64,000 nucleotides of DNA, taken from assembly GCA_029961685.1 (NCBI GenBank), contig JARWKL010000006.1, positions 6,572,001 through 6,636,000 on the forward strand, written 5' to 3'. Of this stretch, positions 22,856-34,843 are shown piece after piece. This DNA comes from Aristolochia californica. Taxonomy: Eukaryota > Streptophyta > Magnoliopsida > Piperales > Aristolochiaceae. Numbering within the stretch: position 1 is the stretch's first letter; every line of letters starts with the position of its first letter. The notes under the pieces were generated by a model, which ran no database searches, was not told where the DNA came from, and saw nothing but the letters and a program-made list of their open reading frames with translations. The position numbers and the translations under genes were made by a program.

Positions 22856-23343
22856 TAATCTTTGTTGGTTTGAGGAGGCATTTCTTTTCAATTGGTTCTC
22901 TTGATACATACCATGGTGAGAGAGGGAAATGGGGATGAAGTGAGGTGTGAGGATCTACGATGAAATTGAAAACTATGGTCAAAGGGCACCACGTCAGAAA
23001 AAGGGTTTTGTTGGTGGAAAGGATTTGGAATCGGCTCAAATAGATGCTAATCGACCAAGGAAAAGGAGGATGAGTAAAGAGGATTTTTTGGATGCTAGGG
23101 TTTACTCAGATGACTGTTTTGAGGTTTAAAACTCTTTTTGAGCCTTTTGTAGAGTAGGGTTCCTCCATGGTTCATCGATCTACCAATCAGTCAAGTTGAT
23201 AGATCATGCATTTTGCATTGATCGATCGTGCCATATGAAAAATATCCGATTTGATGTGTCCTTACTCCATTTCTCATTCTTAACTTGATTTTAATGGGAA
23301 ATGTTTCAATATGTATGAATTTCAAGCTATTTGGATAAAGGTG

Positions 23344-25587
23344 AGTTACAAATGTCTACTTCGCCTCTTAGCTTAGAGAATCGATTGAATCCTAATGGCT
23401 TTGTGAAAATCTTGGTTAATTGATTTTTGGTAGAAAAAATTCTACATTAATTACCTTGGTTTGAACCAGCTCTCACATGAAATTATATCTGATTTTAATG
23501 TGCTTTGATCGAGAGTGGTGAATTGGGTTTTTAGACTAATTTGTCCCATGTTGTCACAATAGATAAACATTGCAATTTGCTTCAAACCATAATCCTCTAA
23601 ATGTTGTTTCATCCATAGAAGTTGTGCACAATAACTTCTGCCTGTTATATAATAAGCTTTGATGGTAGACAAGACAATAGAAAGTTGTTTCCTGGAAAAA
23701 CCAAGAAACAAGTATTTATACAAGTAATTGTCAGATTCCACTAGTACTCTTCCTATCAATTTTCCATCCAACAAAATCAGCATCGAAATACCTAACTAAG
23801 TCTATACTAAAGGTGTTTGACTACCACAGTCCCAAGTTTTGTTCCAAGTAGGTATCAGAAAATTCGTTTCACAATCACTAAATGTGATTCTCTAGGGTTG
23901 GATTGAAATCTAGTACATAGGTGAACTGAGAACATAATGTCCAGTCTACTAGCTGATAAATAAAGTAGAGATCCTATCATAGTGGTACACAATTTTTGAT
24001 CAATGGGTCTACTTGAGTTGTCTAAATCCAAAAGGGACAAACTCATGAGTGTCCTAATTGATTTAAGGTTTTCAATAGTAAATATTTTTTGAAATCATTT
24101 TGTGTACTTGGACCGATTTATGAATGTTTTATTTTCAGTTTGTATTATTTGATATTCAAGGAAGAATGCGAGTTCACCAATCAAACTCATTCTTCATTAC
24201 TTTAGTCTTCGCATAGTAAGGTGTTGGTAGGGTCAAATATGATACCATCCATATAACTTTGGACAATAATCATGTTTTGATCAAGACTATTGGTGAATAA
24301 GGTCTTATCCACACTACCTCTCTCATATCTTTAACAATTCACTAAGTCTTTCATAATAGGTTCTAGAAGCTTGCTTCAAATCGCATAATTCTTTATGCAG
24401 TTTATAGACGTGGTTTCACTTTTCCATATCTTCAAACCTTTGGGTTGTTTTATATAATCTTCCTCTTGTGTGTACCCATTTAAGAATACACTTTTCACAT
24501 ATATTTAGTGCAACTTGAATTTTGTGTGATACACATAAGCTAATGGTATTCTAATTGCCTCTAGCTTGCCACAGGTGCATAAGTTTCCTCAAAGTCAATT
24601 CCTTCTGATTGGTTACATAATCTCATTTTTTCTTCATTAGCTTTATTTCGAAAAGCCCATTTTGTTCCTATCATTTGTTGATTTTGGAGTCTAGGTATTA
24701 GAGTCCAGACTTGATTTTTTTAAAAATTGATTTAGTTCTTCTTGCATTGCCGTTATTCAAAAATTATCTTTTTCAGATTTTGAAAAACATTTGGGCTATA
24801 ATTGGGAAACGAAGGCACTATTTTCCATGTATTCATGAGTTGTTCTCCTAATTCAAATTTAACCTAGTAGTTCATCAGTTATTTGATTTAAGGGGTGATC
24901 AACCATGAACCTATAGTTCTTTGACTCAATAGGAGGTTCCTCTTGGTCATATTTGTCTTGTGAATCTCATATAAATTTTGATCTGGAGGTTGAGAACCCA
25001 TTGATGAATCAAGAGGGATTTCTTCTTCAACATCCAAAATTTGAGTTGGTGTTACACTTGATGAATCTAACTTATAAAATTCAACATATATTAAATCCTC
25101 TACTCTCATTGACACTTTGTGATAAATTTTTATATGCTTTACTATGAGATGAATAACCTAAGAGTATTCCTATATCAGCCCTTGAGTCAAAATTCGTTAA
25201 TCTTTCATTTGGTTCTATGAGTATGAATACCTTGCATCAAAAAGTTCTATAATAGGTTATATTGAGAAGGTTTCCTGTGTACAACTCATAAGGAGTTTTG
25301 TTGAGAAGTGGCCCAACACTCGCTCGGTTTATAATGTAGAAATTTACAACTTCTATCCAAAATTTGTGAGGCAAATTCTATGCATGTAGCATAACCCTTG
25401 CCATTTCAATCACAAATCTATTTTTTTTCAACAACTTTTTGTTGAGGAGTTCGAGGAACTGGAAAAGGTATGGTCTATACAGTGTTGAGTACAATAATAC
25501 TCATAGTGTGAATTTTAAAATTCTTCTTCATGGTCACTCATAATTTGGATATGCTATAGACTTATTATTTTTGTGCTTTTTCACATA
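23344..25587 (-). pseudogene. pol: SIRE-like copia pol (integrase part, RT, RNase H), broken
   Basis: Minus-strand copia pol with many breaks. The C-terminal end QLTKIFTKPLGFNRFSKLRG lies at about 23420-23350. RNase H (23783-23451) shows SYCAQLLWMKQHLEDYGL and IYCDNMGQISLK (typical CDNTSAI). RT end (24046-23855) shows KLCTTMIGSLLYLSASRLDIMFSV. A linker frame (25115-24888) and integrase remains follow to 25587. The other half of the element resumes at 43493 beyond the 17.9 kb insertion bounded by GTTGG. The lineage call rests on long LTRs, the polypurine tract and RNase H/RT motifs. Confidence 0.8.
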
Positions 25588-26100
25588 GTTGGTGTTGAAT
25601 TTAGGATCCCTTTTCTGAAATCATGAACAAGAAGAAAGAGGGAGAAAAAAGAAAGAGGAGAGAGAGTGCTCTTGGGTAAGGAGGAGAAGAGAGAAAACGG
25701 AAAAAGAAAAGAGAGAGGTTAAGCAAGAGAAGAGTTCTTCACGTGAAAGAGAAAAACTTAAACTCACTTTCTTAATAGAGGATGTGGTAGAGTCCATGTG
25801 TAATTACACTTCATTCTCCTAATTACATTCAATCTCTAACTCTTAAAGATAAGCCTATCATGATAAGATAATTCAACGTAAACTAGAAGTCTAACAAAAC
25901 TCAAATACTAACTCCTTTTTATGAGGACGTGACCTTTAGAATAAGAGGCCAACTTGTGGCTATCTTGTGGGTCCCACTAGACCTTCTAACCAGCTCATGA
26001 CTCTCCTTAGTGTTGAATTTATGGCAAAGAGAAATGCTTCATTGACTTATTAACTTTTTATAATAAGAGTACATAAACCTCTATTTATAATAGAGGAAGG

Positions 26101-27909
26101 CAGGGGTGGCTTCGAACCGAGCCGATTCGCGAGCAGCCCGATTCTGGCTCAGTTCGATTCGGTATACCTGAATCTAGAGTCGAGTTTGAGATCCGGGATC
26201 GACACGTTTAAATTAATGAGCTGAGCTCGACCAAATCAAGGTTCGACTCGAAAGCTCATGAGCCAACTCGTTAATTTAACGAGCGGTGCGGGATTCGGGG
26301 GAGTCGGGACCGGAGCACCGAGCGGAGTGGGAACGAGAGCGAGGGGGGAAAAATTCTTCCTCCCCTAGTCATCACCGAGCCCCACCGGCCGCTATTGTGG
26401 CCACCTCTATCTTCGTCAACAGCTACCTCGCCGACCGCCTTCTACCTTTCTGTCACCGCCGATTCTGTGGCCACTGCTTGATTTCTTCCCCTTCGTCTGC
26501 CTTCGCTTTTGTCGCTGCCGCCTCCGTCGCAGCCTTTATCCCCGACGAAAGTTCCTCGCTGGCACCGCTAGTTTCCTCGGCATCGTTCCACATCTCGACG
26601 GAAAACCAGAACTAGCAGAAGCAGAGATACCTAAGTTAAGGGGAGAAATAATTCCCCACCCCCGCCCTGCGTCCGAAGATGATTTTGCACCTGTGAGATC
26701 ATAAAGTGAAATTTTTTGAAATAAATTGAAAAAATTAAAATTGAAAAAATATTTTAGTAGAAATAAGTTTCTAGGGACTATTAGTGTCACATATTTTTTG
26801 TAAACATTTTTCTAATTGAATATTCTTATTAAAAAATCATATAATTTTCTAAGTAAGATTTTCCTGCCAAGATGAGCTAGAAAACCGTATAGAAATTTTT
26901 TGAATAAGTATTTGACAGTTGATGTTGTAATCGTTTTAGCATGAGGCAATTTTAATAGCATATTTGTGTTTGACATTTTATTTGATTAAAAATTTATCGA
27001 TAAGTATAGTAATATATTAGATTGATTATTATTATTTTTATTTCCCTACAAGAGGCAATAAGAGGTCCATTTAACTTTCCTAAGAAAATTTTAAAATATT
27101 TCTTGTAATTTTATAATAAGCCACCAATAGTAAGAGGATTTTATTTAAAGTTTTTTTGAAAATATGTATCATAGGAAAAACATTTCTAGTTTTTCCTAGA
27201 ATATAAATTTTCAACTTGGAGCACTAAGGAGGCCATAGTAAATTTATGGCTAGATTCAAAAATTACAAAATAAGCTAGACAACATTTGGAGTAAAAAAGA
27301 TTAATAATTGTGTGTTCTAATCCATTATTGAAATTCAATCTAGAACCTCCCCTATCATTCTTTTTTTTAAATGTATACATAATTTTATATGTAATTTATT
27401 ATACATATATTTTATATAGAGTATTAAATGTAAGTTAATCTCGAACTCATCTAGAGCTCGAGCTCGAACTTGGTTAAAATTATATGGCTCGAGTTCGATT
27501 ACAATTTTAGGTTCGAGGCTAGGGTCGGTCGAGCTCAAATTCAAAATATTTAAATCAAGCTCGGCTTGAACAAGGTTCAGACTCAGTTGGATTCGATGCC
27601 ACCTTTGCCCAATTTTAAGTAGAGTTTATTCCCAATTTATGTAAAATGTATGTATAATTTTATATACAACTTATTTGACATGTATTTTTTGAAAAGTTTT
27701 AAATGTATGTTGGGGCACGAACTCGAAACTTGTATTTTTTGAAAAACTTTAAATGAATGTTAAAGCTCGAGCTCGGCTCGAACTTGGTTAAAATTATTAG
27801 GCTCGAGCTCGATAAAAATTTTAGGCTTGGGCTCGAGCTTGAATTATTTATATCAAACTCGCTTGAACATAGGCAGGTTCGGGCTTGGCTTGGCTCGATG
27901 CCACCCTTA
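26101..27909. mobile_element. Non-autonomous hAT transposon with GC-rich cargo
   Basis: 1809 bp. Ends CAGGGGTGGCTTCGAACCGA and, on the other strand, TAAGGGTGGCATCGAGCCAA form imperfect terminal inverted repeats. The 8-bp target duplication GAGGAAGG (26093-26100 and 27910-27917) is diagnostic of hAT. Subterminal GAGCTCGAGCTCG-type repeats (26220-26280, 27450-27560, 27760-27850) are typical. No transposase is encoded. A GC-rich segment near the left end (26281-26700) is unlike the rest and may be captured DNA. It inserted in the LTR of the surrounding element. Confidence 0.93.
26281..26700 (+). other. GC-rich segment inside hAT element, possible capture
   Basis: Sharp rise in GC relative to the AT-rich remainder. 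The frame 26286-26615 (MRDSGESGPEHRAEWERERG..., 109 codons) is low-complexity, rich in Ser, Ala and Arg, with no domain I know. Plant 5' exons and UTRs often look like this, so capture of a gene fragment is possible. No splice structure or homologue can be shown from the sequence alone. Confidence 0.35.
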
Positions 27910-28477
27910 GAGGAAGGTAGTAGAGTCAAATTACATTAAAACTACTTTTGTCCCAATTACACTCAAACTCTAACACTTAAGGATAAACCTTAGCATAATT
28001 AAATAACTCAATATAAATAAAAGACAAACATAACTCAAACTAAAACTCTTCTATGACGTGACCACAAGATAAATATGCCAGCTCGGGGTTATCTTTGTGA
28101 GTCCTTCTTGATCTTCCAATCAGCTTGTGGTTATCTTTGTGAGTCCTTGATCTTCCAACTTATATGATAAGGATGTCATCTCGTGGTAATCATAGTGGGT
28201 CCTACTTCTTATGTGCTTGGGCCCATCTTGTGGGCCTTCCTTGGTCGTGTAGCCCATCTTATAATACTCTTAGATATGTGGGTCTTCCTTGGTCTTGTGG
28301 GCTGGAGCCCATCTTCCAACACTCCCCCTCAAACTGGGGATGAGAGAACATCATGAACTCCTAGCTTGCTACAAATGATATATAAAATCTTTTTGTATAA
28401 AATGGCAGTCCTCCCATTTTCCAACTCCCCCCCTTCATGCTAGTGCTCTCTTCCTTGAGGCCCAACTGGCCAATTCA

Positions 28478-28507
<30 letters not shown>
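28478..28507 (+). repeat. Homopolymer of 30 G
   Basis: Uninterrupted G run between CCAATTCA and TGATAGATG, within the non-autonomous element. The length in the genome is uncertain because such runs are hard to sequence. Confidence 0.8.
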
Positions 28508-28508
<1 letters not shown>

Positions 28509-28855
28509 GATAGATGTAATAATAAGTTCCTCCATCATGGTTTCCCAATCGTGATATTTTTTTACAGGGTATCCTCCATCATGGTTTCCCAACCGTGATA
28601 TTTTTTGATAGGGTATTAAGTTTCTCCGTCATGGTTTCCCCATCATGATATTTTTTGATAGGGCCCTTCGTTGTTTCCCAATTGTGATATTTTTTTATAG
28701 GGTATTAAGTTCCTCCATCATGGTTTCCAACCGGGATATTTTTTGTTAGGGTATCCTTTGTCATGGTTTCCCAACCATGATATTTTTTGACAAGGTATTA
28801 AGTTCCTCCGTCATGGTTTCACAACCGTGATATTTTTTGACAAGGTCAAATAAAT
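28508..28855 (-). repeat. Tandem array, about 55-60-bp unit
   Basis: Six to seven units, plus-strand form TCCTCCGTCATGGTTTCCCAACCGTGATATTTTTTGACAGGGTATTAAGT. In reverse complement it matches the array at 19200-19515 (CATGACGGAGGAACTT..TCAAAAAATATCA). Unit spacing varies. Confidence 0.85.
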
Positions 28856-30215
28856 GATGATTTGAGAAAGGATACTAAGGCCACGTCTTCTTCAATAATA
28901 TTGTCTCCAAAGAGACATAATAGTTACAACTGAATACTACACGACCATCTTCCAACACAAATAACACAAAAAAATAATAAACTTTGTAGAAGAACCCATG
29001 AAATAATCATAATCCGATATAAATATTTTTTCTTAGATACAAAAGCTTCATCTTTGGTGCTCCCCCTTTCTTACATATTTTGGTCATATAAACTTATCCA
29101 CAACATATGGAATAAAATACCTCTTTCTTGTACTTCTTCTTCTTCTCCCCCTAAAGCTGGGAGGTAATGGTAGTGATCCTAGCTTGAACCAAATATCATA
29201 GATGTGACAGTAAACCTAAATAATATAGATGTAGTAATGAGCCCTTAAATCGAGGAGAAGTGAGATATTGACCTGATATAGAAACTCAAACAGTGACGCA
29301 TAACAATCGGCTTAAATTTGGATTTTTCAATACAACAAGATACCAGCATGACCTTTGATTCTTCCAATGCGAATATATCTTAAAATATAGATCAGATTGA
29401 CATGGAATTTTTCCTTCTAAAATTAGAATTAAATAAATTTAATCCAAGTATAACTTTTATTCATAAAATATAATTATTAGAAGATAAATAATCTGGTAGA
29501 TTTCGGTCTCTGTCATCAAGATGAACTACGTACCGTTTCTTTTTTCCAGCTTGACCATTGACTCTTCCAAGATCAATATATCCTTATAAAAAACTCAGAT
29601 TGAGAATTTGTTGAATAGGTAAAAAAAAAAACTTACTGATATTTATTTTGATATGCATTTGTCCATATAAAGTCTCTTTATTGAGAGCATAAGATACCTT
29701 AGAAGTTGAAGCTTTCTGCTGCTGCTCGAACCTCTTTTGCAATCTGACCTTTGTTACTTAAAATATTGATTTATATTTGTAGATAACTCAGATAGAAAAT
29801 TGATAGAATAGGAAAGAGAATAGACTTACATATATTTATTTTGATATATATATTTCTCCATATAAAGTCTCGTTCTTGATAGCATAAAATACCTCAGAAG
29901 TTTAAGCTTTCTGCTGCTGCTCGAACCTCTTATGCAATCTGACCTTTGCTACTTCAAATAGCAATTTCTCTTTGTAGATAACTATGATTGGAAAAATATT
30001 TTTTATTGGATAGTAGAATCTAATATCTTTCCGTCAATATATAATTTGAAATATGAAATGCTCAGTATAGAGGTGAAAAATATAAAACAAACTACGGGTG
30101 TAGGGATTGAAAAAAATAACTACGAACCCTAACTGCTAGAGATGATAGATCAGAAAATAATCACATTACCTCTGTGGGTTGACCACGACAACTCACAAAA
30201 CCTTCTCTGATACCA

Positions 30216-30709
30216 TGTTTAATATATGGAAAATTTAAATACTTCATTGACTTATTAACTTATTATAATCAGAGTACATGAACCTCTATTTATAATAGAG
30301 GAAGGTAGTAGAGTCCAATTACAATAAAACTACCTTTGTCCTAATTACACCCAAAATCTAACACTTAAGGATAAGCCTTAGCATAATTCAATAACTCAAT
30401 ATAAATAGAAGACAAACATAACTCAAACTAGAATTCTTGTATGACGTGACCACAACATAAAGATGCCAGCTCGTAATCTTTGTGAATCCTTCTTGATCTT
30501 CCGACCAGCTTGTGGTTTTCTCTGTGAGTCCTTCTTGATCTTCCAACTTATGTGATAAGGATGCCAGATCGTGTTAATCATGGTGGGTCCTGCTTATTAT
30601 GTGCTTGGGCCTATCTTGTGCACCTTCCTTGGTCGTGTGGCCCATCTTATAATCCTCTTAGATATGTGGGCCTTCCTTGGTCGTGTGGGCTGGAGCCCAT
30701 CTTCCTACA
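30216..30709 (-). repeat. 5' LTR of non-autonomous element
   Basis: 494-bp partner of the hAT-interrupted LTR at 26011-28321. Plus-strand ends TGTTTAATATATGG and CATCTTCCTACA. TATAAATAGAGG-type promoter sequence lies at about 30289-30300 (read on minus as CTCTATTATAAATAG). Confidence 0.85.
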
Positions 30710-30970
30710 AGAGTTCTTTTTGATCTTCCAACCAGCTTGTGTGAGTCCCACTTAATCTTCCAACTTATGAGATAAGACATCCAGCTTGTGGCAGTCCTAC
30801 TTGTTCTTAAACTCTTCCAACTCATGCTAGCTCGTGTGATGAATCATCAATTCATCCCTCGTCCTCATGGTGGAACCTACCTTGTAACAGTCCCCCTCAA
30901 GTTGGGGGTGAGAAAACATCGTAAATGCCCAATTTGCTACAGATGGTAGATAAAATTTTATGAGTGACTG

Positions 30971-31347
30971 TGTTAGGTTCCCTTGCCATGGATCGAGTCA
31001 CCCGATGATCTCCTCTGGCTTTCAGGTTCAATGAAGTTGAAGGGAGTGACTTAGGGTGCTTAGAACGACCAATGGTTAGGGAAGATGTTGAGCTTTCGAA
31101 GGAGCTCCACCTTTAGGCCTCGTGAGAGAGAGAACCTGATTTCATTTACAACTATTGATCAATGCTTACCCTTTCATTAACCAGACGTCCCTTTAAGGGG
31201 GATTAGGGAATGATGCTAACAAAGTCCAAACAAGAGGCCATAAGTTCCAACCGAATTACAAGAAAACCTACTAATGAAATAAAGTTGCAATACATAATCT
31301 ACCCTTTGTGTCGACTAGCCACTCTTGATGCTATGGAGTCCATAACA
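30971..31347 (-). repeat. 3' LTR of gypsy element
   Basis: Minus-strand TGTTATGGACTCCATAGC (from 31347) to AAGGGAACCTAACA (30971), preceded by the purine tract at 31348-31361. Confidence 0.92.
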
Positions 31348-31357
31348 TCATCCCCTC

Positions 31358-32715
31358 CTAGAGAAAAAACTTGTCCTCAGGCTCGAAAGTGGGGTATAGG
31401 GCCTGGAAGAACTTGAGTGGCTCCCAATAAGCTTCAACCAGGTCTTGGGCAGTCCATTTAACTAAAACTTCCCATGATCCCTGAGCACAACGAGCTTGCA
31501 GTACCTGCACTGGAGTAGGAATCGACCGACCATATTGTACAAGTGGCAAGGGTGTATGCAGTAGTGGGGAGTCGCCCCTGAATGGCTTCAAGAGAGAGAC
31601 GTGGAAAACTTCATGGACCTTGGCGTCAGGTGGAAGTTGCAAGCGATAAGTCACATTGCCAATACGTTGTAGCACTTGGAAGGGACCATAAAATTTGGGA
31701 GAAAGTTTATGCCTTTTGGATATAGCAAGTGCAAGTTGGCGGTATGGTTGGAGCTTCAGCCATACATAATCCCCCGGAGCAAAGGAAAGAGGACTATGGC
31801 CCTTGTCATATGTTTGCTTCATAGTGTCTTGAGAGCGCTGCAAGTGAGCTCTAACCTCGGAAAGCATGGTATCCCGTTCCTCTAAAGCCTGGTCCAGTGC
31901 CATGACCCAGGTTCATAAGATAAGAGACGAGGTGGGTCTCACCCATAAACCAACCGGAACGGTGTGGTGCCCAGTGTTGTGTGGTAAGAGGTGTTATAAC
32001 AATACTCGGCCCAAGCCAACCAACTGACCCAACGTCGGGGAGAGTCAACGAAACACCTCAAATAAATTTCCAAAGTGCGATTGATTACCTCTGTTTGCCC
32101 ATCAGTCTGAGGGTGGTAGGTGGAGGAGAAGGCTAACTTCGTGCCATGTAATTTGAATAGTTCGATCCAGAATTTACTTGTGAAAATTGCATCACGGTCG
32201 CTGGTGATGGACTCGGGGAAGCCATGAAGGCGGACAATCTGGTCCATGAAAAGTTGAGCGACATGGGTCACCGTATAGGGATGTGTGAGGGCCAGGAAGT
32301 GCACATATTTAGAGAACCAATCCATGACGACTAGAATAATGGATTTGCCGAAAGAGGGGGGAAGGCCGTCTATAAAGTCCATGGAGATATCTACCCATAT
32401 CTATGACGGTAGCTGAAGAGGTAGGAGCAGGCTGGTTGGATCTAAAGATTCTGCCTTGTTCCGTTGGCAAACCTGGCAAGCAACTACATATTTAGCTATC
32501 ATCCTTTTCATACCCCTCCAATAAAAGTCATGACTATGACGAAAATATGTTTTCTGCTGGCCTTCATGAGTGGTGTTGTGAAAGGAAGGGATAATGTTGG
32601 GGATGAGTGTAGAAGTCGGATGGAGATAAATGTGGCTCGTATACACTATAAGACGGTCCTGAACTGCCCAGTCGCTCTCCATAGTATGGTGCTTGATTTT
32701 ATCATACAATTCCAT
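31358..32715 (-). pseudogene. pol: Gypsy integrase and chromodomain-like C-terminus
   Basis: Integrase in three adjoining frames. Zinc finger (32715-32401) with FHNTTHEGQQKTYFR..FYWRGM and CQVCQRNKAE. Core (32382-31939) with MDFIDGLPPSFGKS, ITSDRDAIFTSKFW and FSSTYHPQTDGQTEVINRTLE, so the D, D and E positions are all visible. C-terminal part (31903-31358) with KLSPKFYGPFQVLQRIG, LQLPPDAKVHEVFHVSLLKPF and WEVLVKWTAQDLVEAYWEPL, a chromodomain-like segment typical of chromoviruses. Frame shifts near 32390 and 31930 break the protein. Confidence 0.9.
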
Positions 32716-34100
32716 AAGCTTGGGCTGGTGCTGAATATCCTCCAGATGGAATCGAGTAAAAGTGACCGGGGTTGACTAATGGCGTGCAGCTGTGAGTCCC
32801 CTGCTTCCTTGCGTGACAAGGCATCAACCCCCCTGTTAAGATGGCCTGGTTTGTACTCCACCTGAAAATCAAACCCCATTAATTTGTTCAACCAATGTTG
32901 CTGCGGCGAAGTAGTGAGGCGTTGCTCCAACAAGTATTTCAGACTGCAGTGGTCTGTCTGTATCACAAAGGTTCTACCCACAAATAGCGCCTCCAATGCT
33001 GAATAGCTTTTGCTAAGCCGATAAGTTCCCTTTCATATGCAGCTAACTTGTGGTGGTGCGGGGCAAGGTGGCAGCTGAAATAGGCAATGGGGTGGCCCTG
33101 TTGCTGTAAGATGGGGCCAATGCCTCCTCCTGAACCATCACATTCAATATCAAAAGGTTCCTCAAAGTTGGGTAGTTGTAGAACCGAGGCAGAAGCTAAT
33201 GCCTGTTTCAATTGCTGAAAGGATGACACTCCAATACCAGACCACTGGAAGACATTACGCTTGAGTAAATTGTTCAGCGGTGCTTCAATCTGACCATACT
33301 TGCGAATGAATTTTCTTTAATACTCAGTGAGGCCTAAATATCCCCTTAATGCCGTGACTGACTGGGGAGTAAGCCAGTCAATAACTGCCTGTATCTTGCT
33401 AGTATCCACTTTGATGCCAGAGGCAGAGATAACATGACCCAAATAAGTAATTTTTGACGTACCGATAGCACATTTGGATTGGTCGAGGAAGAGATGGTGG
33501 GCACGCAGTAGTATGGATACTTGTCTCAATTGCAACAGATGGTCTTCCCAAGACTTGCTATAAATCAATATATCATCAAAGAGGACCAAAACATATTTAC
33601 GTAAGAATGGATGAAATACCTCGTTCATAAGCGCCTGAAAGGTGGAAGGGGCGTTGGAAAGCCCAAATGACATCACCAAGAACTCAAAATGACCATGATG
33701 CGTTCTGAATGCGGTTTTCTCCACGTCTTCAGGGTGTACCTGAATCCGATGGTAGCCGGATTTCAAGTCCAGCTTAATAAATAATTGTGCCCCATGTAAC
33801 TCGTCCAATAATTCATCCACCACCGGAATAGGAAATTTATCCTTTACTGTTCGAACGTTGAGCTCGCTGGAGTCCACACAAAGGTGCCAATAATTATCAT
33901 GTTTTTTCACCAACAACACTGGGGAAAAAAATGGAGAGTGGCTGGGTTGAATAAGGCCATGAGCTAACATCTGATGTTGTCATTCTATCTCTTTTTTATG
34001 CAAATGTGGGTAACGGTAGGGACGCACTACCACTAGCTTGGTGTCCATCTTTAACCGAATACGATGATCACAAGCTCGTATGGGCGGAAGTGCAGCTGGC
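32646..34100 (-). pseudogene. pol: Gypsy reverse transcriptase and RNase H
   Basis: RT (33970-33317) is open for 217 codons: SPVLLVKKHDNYWHLCVDSS, KDKFPIPVVDELLDELHGA, FIKLDLKSGYHRIQ, FRTHHGHFEFLVMSFGLSNA and the catalytic motif LFDDILIYSKSWEDHL. A stop after GYLGLTEY (33317) is followed by the connection region and RNase H (33229-32963, then 32996-32646): FDIECDGSGGGIGPILQQ, AAYERELIGLAKAIQHWR, FVIQTDHCSLKYLLEQRL, KLMGFDFQVEYKPGHLN, ALSRKE. Catalytic residues appear present, but at least one stop and one frameshift interrupt the frame. Confidence 0.92.
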
Positions 34101-34282
34101 TCCTGAAATAAGTTAGTGAATTCTATCAAGAGAGTGTTTAAGTGACAACGATCTTAGTCCATACCGTTGATACTCTGGAGAGTGCACGGGAACTAAGCCT
34201 GGGTGCCATGTAGGTTGAGTTGGTGATGGTCTTGTGTAAAACTCATAGTAAGGGATTGGAAATCCCATAGAATTGCACCCAA

Positions 34283-34740
34283 CTATTGCAGCCATTTAAT
34301 TCCCAATACCAAATCGAAGCCAGCAAGTGGAATGACCAAGAAATCGGCCACAAAGGTGTTCCCTTCTATAAAAAATGGAACAACTGAACATAACCCCACA
34401 CTGGTCACCTTGTCCCCATTAGCCACAGAGACTGAAATGCCTGAATTATTCTGAAGTGATAAGCCCAATTGTTGTGCTGCTGGTTGGCTGAGAAAATTAT
34501 GGGTGCTGCCCGAGTCGACTAGTGCCAGTAACATGAGATTTTTTATGGTAGCGTGGACCTGTATGGTGTTGGTGTTGTGCAACCCAGTCATGGCGTGGAG
34601 GAAAATTATTGGTTCCTCCACTTCGGTGTCGTCTTCATCCTCTTGTGTGGCACCCTCTGTTTGATTGTCCACCTCTAACCAAAATCACCTTTTGCAGAGA
34701 CGACCCGTTCGATATTTTTCATCACAATTAAAACATAGCC
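34283..34740 (-). pseudogene. pol: Gypsy zinc knuckle and aspartic protease
   Basis: Zinc knuckle-like FNCDEKYR at about 34735-34700 (the spacing before the last Cys is altered), followed by an acidic linker (EDEDDTEVEEP) and the protease (34672-34283) with LHAMTG and the active-site motif ALVDSGSTHNFLSQPAAQQL, then FDLVLGIKWLQ. The frame ends at a stop directly after the protease. Confidence 0.88.
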
Positions 34741-34843
34741 CCTGAGCCCGTCTTTGGTTCATTTATGCTTTGGAAAGGTGTCTGATAAATTGTGGTGGGG
34801 AAGTGGGCATGGTAGTCTGTGATGTAGTGGAGGGAGGGGTTCC

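Larger units (their letters stand above)
20587..23343 (-). other. Post-pol region of SIRE-like element
   Basis: About 2.7 kb between the polypurine tract (20587-20600, AAAAAGTGGGAGAT on minus) and the end of RNase H, once a solo LTR (21305-21768) and a TRIM (22466-22855) are set aside. SIRE-type elements often carry an extra region here, sometimes with an envelope-like ORF. No intact frame or transmembrane/coiled-coil pattern can be supported. A plus-strand frame at 22947-23129 (MRIYDEIENYGQRAPRQKKG) is unrecognised. GATCGATC words reappear at 23160-23230. Confidence 0.5.
28322..30215 (-). other. Non-coding interior of LTR element
   Basis: 1.9 kb with no gag or pol. Next to the 3' LTR are the polypurine tract and a motif AGAGCACTAGCATGAAGGGG (minus strand, about 28433-28452) shared with the elements at 16821 and 51194. 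Then a poly-G run, a tandem array (28510-28850), and two diverged copies of a CTTTCTGCTGCTGCTCGAAC segment (about 29713 and 29910) related to the interior of 51194-53829. Confidence 0.7.
26011..30709 (-). mobile_element. Non-autonomous LTR element containing a hAT insertion
   Basis: LTRs at 26011-28321 (494 bp after removing the hAT element and its 8-bp duplication) and 30216-30709 (494 bp): minus strand TGT(T/A)GGAAGATGGGCTCC to CATAAATTCAACA. Primer site TGGTATCAGAGA at about 30204-30215 (minus) and tract TTTGAGGGGGAGTG next to the 3' LTR. The interior (28322-30215) has no polyprotein. Target duplication is not clean (cttag versus agagt), but the flanks rejoin into the same LTR sequence as at 42730-42750, which supports the boundaries. 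Confidence 0.85.
25593..30889 (-). repeat. 3' LTR of large copia insertion, split
   Basis: About 598 bp in two parts: 30889-30710 (start TGTTACAAGGTAGG, after the tract CTTGAGGGGGAC) and 26010-25593 (ending GGATCCTAAATTCAACA). A non-autonomous LTR element (26011-30709) sits between them. The uninterrupted order can be seen in the partial 5' LTR at 42514-42937 (GACTCTCTTTAAGAGTCC). Confidence 0.8.

Noticed and set aside
22642..22881. Minus-strand ORF across the TRIM and a similar one at 35478-35702
   Set aside because: They follow the TRIM interior and LTR; the frame is not kept with conserved length among copies, so TRIM coding is not supported.
28508..28855. Regularly spaced repeats as a CRISPR array
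   Set aside because: Units are about 55-60 bp with no unique spacers, inside a plant LTR element; they are degenerate tandem repeats.
31210..31416. Plus-strand ORF of 68 codons
   Set aside because: Antisense to the gypsy LTR and polypurine tract region.
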